This document shows positions 59,219-64,000 of a stretch of DNA of 64,000 nucleotides, one piece after another; position 1 is the stretch's first letter, and the number at the start of each line of letters is the position of its first letter. The position numbers and the translations under genes are program-made. The stretch spans positions 290,256 to 354,255 of the forward strand of contig CASFFX010000006.1 of assembly GCA_949294085.1 (NCBI GenBank), read 5' to 3'. The stretch is from an uncultured bacterium. GTDB taxonomy: Bacteria > Elusimicrobiota > Elusimicrobia > Elusimicrobiales > Elusimicrobiaceae. The notes beneath the pieces were generated by a model. That model saw only the letters and a list, made by a program, of their open reading frames with translations, was not told the DNA's origin and did no database searches.

Positions 59219-60175
59219 ATGAAAAACACTCTTCTTATTACCGGCGGCAACGGATTCATTGGCCGCGCGTTGACGGACAAACTACTCCAGCAGGGCTTTA
59301 ATGTGCGCATTGTTACCCGCCGCACGCCCAAAGCTCAGCCGGCCAACCCGGCCGTAACGCTGGTAAAAGCGGATTATAACGACGTGGAATCCCTTCAAAA
59401 TGCCTTAAAAGGCTGCATTGGCGTATTCCATTTGGCGGCCGCTATTTTTGGTTTTAAGCGGGAAGATTTTGAAAAAGCCAACGTCGTGGCGACGCGCAAC
59501 CTGGTGCAGGCGGTCAACCAAACACCGGAAATCAAGACGTTTGTGCACGTATCCAGCTTGGCGGCCAGCGGGTTTGCCCCCGATAAAGACCACCCCCGCA
59601 CCGAAGAGATGACCCCTCAGCCGGTGTCCGACTATGGCATTACCAAATGGGGGGGTGAACAAGCCGTGCATACGCTGCGCCCCGGGGTCAAATGGACCAT
59701 TATCCGCCCGCCTATCGTGTACGGGAAAAACGACTCGGGCGTTTCCAAAATTGCGCTTTGGGTACGCCGCGGCATTATGGTTAATACGTCGGGCAACGGC
59801 TATTTCAGCTTTGTGCACGTGGACGATTTGGTGCAGGCGCTGTGGCTGGCCTACGAACGCCAAGACACCGCCGGCGAAACGTATTTCGTAACGGAAGAAG
59901 CCTTCTATTCCTGGGATTATTTTATCGGGGCGATGGCCCGCGCGATGAATTGCCATAAACCGTTTATGCCCCACGCCCCCAAATGGCTGCTGCGCACGGC
60001 GGCGTGGATTTATGAACTGGCGGCCAAAATAAGCGGAGCCCAGCCGGCCTTGAACTACGACAAAGTAACCGAGGCCACTGTCCCCGGGCATTGGATTTGC
60101 TCGGGCAAAAAATGGCAGAAACTGACGGGCCAAAAATTTACGCCGCTGGCCGAAGGCTTAAAGAAAAGCTTTTAG
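59219..60175 (+). CDS. NAD-dependent epimerase/dehydratase (extended SDR)
   Basis: 318 residues. Nucleotide-binding motif TGGNGFIGRAL at the N-terminus, an active site with YGITKWGGE (the Tyr-x3-Lys pair), and WTIIRPPIVYGK. It resembles 3-beta-HSD/UDP-sugar epimerase-like SDRs. Substrate unknown; it closes the exbB operon with a 6-nt gap. Confidence 0.84.
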   Translation: MKNTLLITGGNGFIGRALTDKLLQQGFNVRIVTRRTPKAQPANPAVTLVKADYNDVESLQNALKGCIGVFHLAAAIFGFKREDFEKANVVATRNLVQAVNQTPEIKTFVHVSSLAASGFAPDKDHPRTEEMTPQPVSDYGITKWGGEQAVHTLRPGVKWTIIRPPIVYGKNDSGVSKIALWVRRGIMVNTSGNGYFSFVHVDDLVQALWLAYERQDTAGETYFVTEEAFYSWDYFIGAMARAMNCHKPFMPHAPKWLLRTAAWIYELAAKISGAQPALNYDKVTEATVPGHWICSGKKWQKLTGQKFTPLAEGLKKSF

Positions 60176-60270
60176 CCGGCTCCCGTCTGAAAAAACGGAA
60201 GAAAACGGACAAGCGTTCTAAATTTTGTTATAATATAGAAGCTGTCCGAATCATCCGGCAAAACATTTTT

Positions 60271-60361
60271 GGAGAGGTGGCTGAGAGGCCGAAAGCGGCG
60301 GTTTGCTAAACCGTTATACGGGTTAATTCCCGTATCGAGGGTTCGAATCCCTCCCTCTCCG
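60271..60361 (+). tRNA. tRNA-Ser (anticodon GCT)
   Basis: Acceptor arms GGAGAGG and CCTCTCC, discriminator G. Anticodon loop TTTGCTAAA, reading AGC/AGT codons. A long variable arm (ATACGGG/CCCGTAT) confirms a class II serine tRNA; T arm GAGGG/CCCTC. No CCA is encoded. The gene marks the boundary to the AT-rich, recombinase-bearing region. Confidence 0.97.
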
Positions 60362-60385
60362 TATTGTAGTTTTAAGTTTCTTATA

Positions 60386-60424
60386 AAAATCCCCGTTAGG
60401 CTTTGTGCCCGACGGGGATTTTGC
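60386..60424. terminator. Terminator downstream of tRNA-Ser
   Basis: AAAATCCCCGT and ACGGGGATTTT; it can also serve the convergent recombinase gene on the minus strand. Confidence 0.8.
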
Positions 60425-60488
60425 TGTTTCTGAACTTTCACTGCTCTGTTTGGGGCTCTTTTTATTAAAAGTTACTCTTTTTTGTTTT

Positions 60489-62150
60489 CTATGCTCTCTT
60501 TGATTCCAACGAGGTTCCGTTCTGCAAATTTAATAGCTGTTCCTGCTCTGCCCAATTACCGGATTTGATCATTAGCAGCCTCTTTAGCGTAACGCCCTTT
60601 GGCAGAGTACCCGCTATAATATGTCTGGTAATACGAGGGGACAAAAAACTCAATTGCAAAATGCGCAATATATACCGCTCGGACAGGTGTTCGCACAACG
60701 CTATTTCTTTTATTGTTTTACCTGTTAAAATATCCTTATGCCATCGATAGGCTTTTTGCAAAACATGTATAAGAGACTTATCTTGAACAGCTGGCCGCTG
60801 AACCGTTCCTATGATAATTTTAGCGCCATTATCTATGGTGGCTATTTGGGAGGGAGCGGTGTAGCTTTCAACGACTCGCTCTAATAGCGCATTATCTATC
60901 GTCAGTTCTTTGCCATCGCATAGGGCTTCTATGATGTTTCCTATCTTTTCCGGGTAGATACTTATTTTTATTTCTTCCTTAAACACGTCTACCCTCTTAA
61001 TCAACACTTGTACACATTTTGGGGAAATGGAAAGAAGTGGCAGTTTTTCACACACCTCTTTTTGCCTTGGTATCGGTAATGTTTGCAAATAGGGATACAC
61101 CTTCGTCCGGTCTTGCAAAAGCCCTTTTACCCAGCCCATTACAAACCCTTCTATTTCCGGCAGAGATATTTTAGTTATAGCCCCTATTTTCTCTTTTTCC
61201 TTGCGGATAACGGCCTGGCTGATATAATAGCGGTATTTCTTGCCTTTTCGCCCGCCGCTCCAGCTGGGGCTCATATAGTTTCCTTTATCGTCAAATAACT
61301 TTCCCGCAAGCAGGCTTTTATTGGGGTTATACTCCCGCCTAATACGGTAATTTTCCGCCATAATGGCTTGCGCTTTATTAAAGAGTTCCTCACTAATTAT
61401 CCCCGGGTGTTCGCCTTTATACCAAGTTCCTTTATGACCCACTTCTCCCAGGTAAGCCCTGTTATGCAGGATTTTATTCAGGTTCCCGATGCTTAACGCC
61501 CTTCCCCGTTGGCTGACTATGCCTTTTTTATCAAGCCAGGCCTTTAAGAGCCCAATGCTCTTTAGTTCAATATATTTTTCAAAAATACGCTGTACTTTGA
61601 GGGCCTGTTCTTCATCTGGAACCAGCTTTTTGTCCTGCCGGATGTATCCCATAGGGGGTATTCCGCCCATCCATAAGCCTTTTTTCTTGCTGGCCGCGTA
61701 CTTATCCCGTATGCGCTCCGCCGTTACTTCCCGCTCAAATTGCGCAAAAGACAGCAACATATTCAAGGTCAGCCGCCCCATACTGGTCGTGGTATTAAAA
61801 TGCTGGGCAATAGACACAAAAGAAGCCTGGTGTTTATCCAGCACTTCTACTATCTTGCTGAAATCCATTAAACTGCGGGTTAAACGGTCTATTTTGTACA
61901 CCACTATAATGTCCACCAGCCCCGCTTTTACATCCGCCAAAAGGCGCTGCAGGGCCGGCCTGTTTAGCGTTCCGCCGGAATAACCGCCGTCATCATATGG
62001 CCTGCTTATTAAACGCCAATTCTCCTGCTTTTGGCTTGCAATATAGGCTTCGCACGCTTCCCGCTGGGCCTGCAAACTGTTAAATTCCAGTTCTAGGCCT
62101 TCCTCACTAGACTTGCGTGTATAGATGGCACACCGTATTTTACTTTTCAT
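60489..62150 (-). CDS. Large serine recombinase (site-specific integrase)
   Basis: 553 residues. Resolvase catalytic domain with YTRKS (nucleophile Ser14), VVYKIDRLTRS and FAQFEREVTAERI, then the recombinase domain (KKGLWMGGIPPMGY ... YLGEVGHKGTW). The zinc-ribbon cysteines of many large serine recombinases are absent; the region reads GKLFDDKGNYMSPSWSGG, as in a DUF2924-associated subgroup. It integrates or excises a mobile element. Base composition is AT-richer than in the genes to the left, suggesting transfer. Overlaps the DUF2924 gene by 11 bp. Confidence 0.93.
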   Translation of the reverse strand: MKSKIRCAIYTRKSSEEGLELEFNSLQAQREACEAYIASQKQENWRLISRPYDDGGYSGGTLNRPALQRLLADVKAGLVDIIVVYKIDRLTRSLMDFSKIVEVLDKHQASFVSIAQHFNTTTSMGRLTLNMLLSFAQFEREVTAERIRDKYAASKKKGLWMGGIPPMGYIRQDKKLVPDEEQALKVQRIFEKYIELKSIGLLKAWLDKKGIVSQRGRALSIGNLNKILHNRAYLGEVGHKGTWYKGEHPGIISEELFNKAQAIMAENYRIRREYNPNKSLLAGKLFDDKGNYMSPSWSGGRKGKKYRYYISQAVIRKEKEKIGAITKISLPEIEGFVMGWVKGLLQDRTKVYPYLQTLPIPRQKEVCEKLPLLSISPKCVQVLIKRVDVFKEEIKISIYPEKIGNIIEALCDGKELTIDNALLERVVESYTAPSQIATIDNGAKIIIGTVQRPAVQDKSLIHVLQKAYRWHKDILTGKTIKEIALCEHLSERYILRILQLSFLSPRITRHIIAGTLPKGVTLKRLLMIKSGNWAEQEQLLNLQNGTSLESKRA

Positions 62151-62526
62151 CTTTCACCCCAAAGAACACTTTGCCGTTCCAACTTTTACCTGTTATCTCC
62201 TTGGCAATCCCCGACAGGCTTTTGTATTGTTTGCCATTGTATAAGTAGCCATTAGAGATAACTTCTACTGTATGGACAACGCCCTTATAAGAACGTGTGA
62301 TTTTAGAGCCGGCTTCCAGGATAACAGTGTGTTTATTGGACAGCATAGAAGCCTGTTTAACCTCATTAAAAAAGCCAAGGGAAGAAATCTTCTCCCGCTT
62401 GGCTTGTTCATACCAAATTAGATATTTAATAATTAAGCTGCGACGAATTGACGGTAAAGGCCGGTTGATTACTTCTTTCCATTTGGCATGCAACTGCTGA
62501 ACAGTACAATGTGTATAGTCGGTCAT
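62140..62526 (-). CDS. DUF2924 protein, recombinase-associated
   Basis: 128 residues from MTDYTHC at 62526, behind an AGGAGG site; an upstream ATG at 62544 lacks one. The C-terminal block (YKGVVHTVEVISNGYLYNGKQYKSLSGIAKEITG, split over two motifs) is the usual DUF2924 beta region. DUF2924 genes commonly accompany serine recombinases in prophages and islands; they may help recombination directionality or DNA binding, which is not established. Confidence 0.82.
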   Translation of the reverse strand: MTDYTHCTVQQLHAKWKEVINRPLPSIRRSLIIKYLIWYEQAKREKISSLGFFNEVKQASMLSNKHTVILEAGSKITRSYKGVVHTVEVISNGYLYNGKQYKSLSGIAKEITGKSWNGKVFFGVKDEK

Positions 62527-63196
62527 ATCCCCTCCTATACACATTACGGCTTACTATGATCTAGAAGTCAAGTACAACAATATTAAGTAAACATAAGTTC
62601 GGTTCCTGTTGGACGCACTTTTAAGCAAAAACCCGTTCTGAAAAAGAGCGGGTATTTTTTATCATTTCTCGACGACAAATCCCCAATTTTTACCCACTTT
62701 CCTAAAACTCGAAAAATCACTCAATTTTGGACACTATAATTTGCCATTTTCTCGACGAGGATTTATAATTTTGGAAGCAAAAAGTGGTCACAATAATGGC
62801 ACAAAATAGCGCAAAAATATAAAGTTCGATGCGGAAAGTAGGAACTTATACATTTTGGGGTTCTCGACGAGAAACTATAAAAGTTGAGCAAAATTAGCAA
62901 AAAGAACTATGAAAGCAGTGGACACAATATGGACACTATAACAAAAGTTCTATGCCTAATATAATATCGAACCGCCATTTTTATAGTGCCCATTCTACAT
63001 ACTTGTGGACACAATAAAACTATGTGAAGGAATTTATCCAATGGTTAACTAATTGTCTAAGATTGAATTTTACTCACTTTGTTACCAAATTTAAAGAGGC
63101 GCTTTACCAATATGAATAGAGACCTATTTCTTTATGTCCTGTTATCATTAACTGAACAAAAGGTTAAACACGTTTTATATGCTTGAAGGGTTCAAT
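62527..63196. repeat. Gene-free AT-rich tract with short direct and inverted repeats
   Basis: About 670 bp without a supported gene. Three copies of TTCTCGACGA (62666-62675, 62749-62758, 62861-62870), whose core CTCG-A-CGAG is an odd-length palindrome in two copies. At least four copies of TGGACACWATA (62728-62738, 62920-62930, 62930-62940, 63006-63016), a variant GTGGTCACAATAA at 62785, and one inverted variant TTATAGTGCCCA at 62981. AAAGTTCKATG occurs at 62821 and 62944. This could be an iteron-like replication origin, a recombination or transfer site, or a regulator-rich promoter region. Confidence 0.6.
62630..62657 (+). terminator. Intrinsic terminator with no upstream gene
   Basis: ACCCGTTCT and AGAGCGGGT with a GAAAA loop, followed by ATTTTTT on the plus strand. 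No plus-strand gene ends before it; a short transcript from 62530-62660, opposite to the DUF2924 gene, would explain it. Confidence 0.65.
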
Positions 63197-64000
63197 TTAC
63201 GAAATAGCAAACTTGTTTGTAACGGCAACTTTTTGGGGTATAACGTAAGGAAGAAAAATATCATTTAACATCTTGATCAATTGTTCTCTATCATCACAGT
63301 TTAAACGATTATAAAGTGTAAGCACTTTTTGACGATCTTGTTGAGAAAGAACTTGGATATTAAGAATGAAGGCATCATTTAAATCATTCGGTTCAAACTT
63401 ATCCAATCCATCACCATATTCTCGTTTATTCATGTACAAAATTTTTTGAGCGAGAGGGGTTAAAAGATATGAGAACAATACGTTGATATCTTCCGGTGTA
63501 TAACAAGAATTATGGAAAGAAACCCCATGAAATGTAGTTAAATTTTTGATTAATGATTCATTACGTATGATTTTTAATCCATTTCTGCTGAAGACAGAAA
63601 TCCATATAGGGAAAGCCTGTTTGTTTTCTATAGAATACCAAGGATATCGGTGCGACGTTAGAAATCCTTTGTTATATCCTTTTTTTTCTCCCTGGCGGAT
63701 ATATTCATAGTCGAAATTTGTTTTTGCCTTAGTTCCATCAAATAAAAAGATCTTTTTATTAGCATTAATCAACTCGCGCAAAGAATCTTTATTAAAAATT
63801 GGTTTTTTGATATCACAAGCTTTACAGGCACATGGAATACATGCTCCTTTAGTTAAATTGTGAAGAGAAATGTCTTTCTGTTTCAAAACAAAAAAATCAT
63901 TGTTCCCAGTAGCTATACCACGTTTAACTTGAGCAATTTGATGGAAAGGAATAAGATTTGTATATTGCAAAATGTTATTTTGCTGGAAATATTGCAACCA
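63197..64000 (-). CDS. Adenine-specific DNA methyltransferase, C-terminal part (runs off the window)
   Basis: At least 267 residues, open at the right edge, so the N-terminal catalytic half lies outside. The visible part matches the target-recognition region of Eco57I/TaqI-type N6-adenine methyltransferases and Type IIG enzymes: IAQVKRGIATGNNDFFVL at the front, then YIRQGEKKGYN followed by LTSHRYPWYSIE. The Cys cluster CACKAC is unusual. AT-rich composition like the recombinase. It may be an R-M, BREX PglX-like or solitary enzyme, which cannot be told here. Confidence 0.75.
   Translation of the reverse strand, partial: WLQYFQQNNILQYTNLIPFHQIAQVKRGIATGNNDFFVLKQKDISLHNLTKGACIPCACKACDIKKPIFNKDSLRELINANKKIFLFDGTKAKTNFDYEYIRQGEKKGYNKGFLTSHRYPWYSIENKQAFPIWISVFSRNGLKIIRNESLIKNLTTFHGVSFHNSCYTPEDINVLFSYLLTPLAQKILYMNKREYGDGLDKFEPNDLNDAFILNIQVLSQQDRQKVLTLYNRLNCDDREQLIKMLNDIFLPYVIPQKVAVTNKFAIS

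Noticed and set aside
60340..60361. Attachment site formed by the 3' end of tRNA-Ser
   Set aside because: No second copy of the tRNA 3' end was seen in the remaining 3.6 kb, and the recombinase is of the serine type. It stays possible if the element ends beyond the window.
62941..63196. Short plus-strand ORFs in the repeat tract
   Set aside because: Frames of at most about 24 codons (for example at 63112) without ribosome binding sites.
1..64000. CRISPR array or insertion sequence
   Set aside because: No regularly spaced identical repeats of CRISPR length and no DDE transposase were found. The repeats at 62.7-63.0 kb are too short and irregularly spaced.

Overview
The window looks like a chromosomal segment from an Elusimicrobiota bacterium, probably a gut-type Elusimicrobiaceae. 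This is inference from gene content and protein style: type IV pilin-like proteins with a GFTLIELL...GILAAVALPQYE leader, pyruvate phosphate dikinase, a HydE-type [FeFe]-hydrogenase maturase, an outer-membrane style envelope (LolA-like, ExbB/ExbD/TonB, lipoproteins), and moderately GC-rich coding DNA. No rRNA is present to settle the assignment. Coding density is high and both strands are used in short operons separated by clear intrinsic terminators.

Layout. 1-13 kb: two linked envelope hypotheticals, a SpoIID/TPR protein, lipA, a small lipoprotein, a probable long structured non-coding RNA (minus strand, about 6.51-6.98 kb), a pilin with a start-site problem, glyQ-glyS, a HAD phosphatase, a secreted hypothetical and recO. 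13-17 kb: rpmH-rnpA-yidD-yidC-jag, then an iron-sulfur flavoprotein-like reductase on the other strand. 17.7-30.5 kb: one long tightly packed operon, mnmE-mnmG-rsmG-membrane metallopeptidase-rsmH-ftsL-ftsI-murF-mraY-ftsW-murG, which joins the usual origin-proximal tRNA/rRNA modification genes to a shortened division and cell wall cluster. 30.5-47 kb: a second pilin, an ArsR repressor with a P-type metal ATPase, mltG/tyrS, two DUF805 proteins, gmk-rpoZ-udg-priA, two membrane ankyrin proteins, ppdK, hydE, two tiny ORFs behind a shared palindromic motif, and a secreted hypothetical. 47-60 kb: rpsO-pnp, a nucleotidyltransferase-like protein, a trypsin-like lipoprotein, an AccB-type biotin carrier, ftsK-lolA-like-pgsA-pgpA, exbB-exbD-tonB and an SDR. 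60.3-64 kb: tRNA-Ser(GCT) followed by an AT-rich, apparently acquired region with a large serine recombinase, a DUF2924 protein, a gene-free repeat tract and the C-terminal part of an adenine methyltransferase running off the window edge.

The most distinctive window-wide signal is promoter architecture. Many transcription units start with an extended -10 box (TGnTATAAT or a near match) whose last base lies only 6-7 nt before the start codon, with no Shine-Dalgarno, which predicts leaderless mRNAs. Other genes have a normal leader and a strong GGAGG site. The best candidates for undescribed biology are the roughly 460-nt RNA with its own promoter, a long-range closing helix and a terminator; the two small ORFs under an identical GGGTCCAATGACCC element; and the repeat tract in the acquired region.
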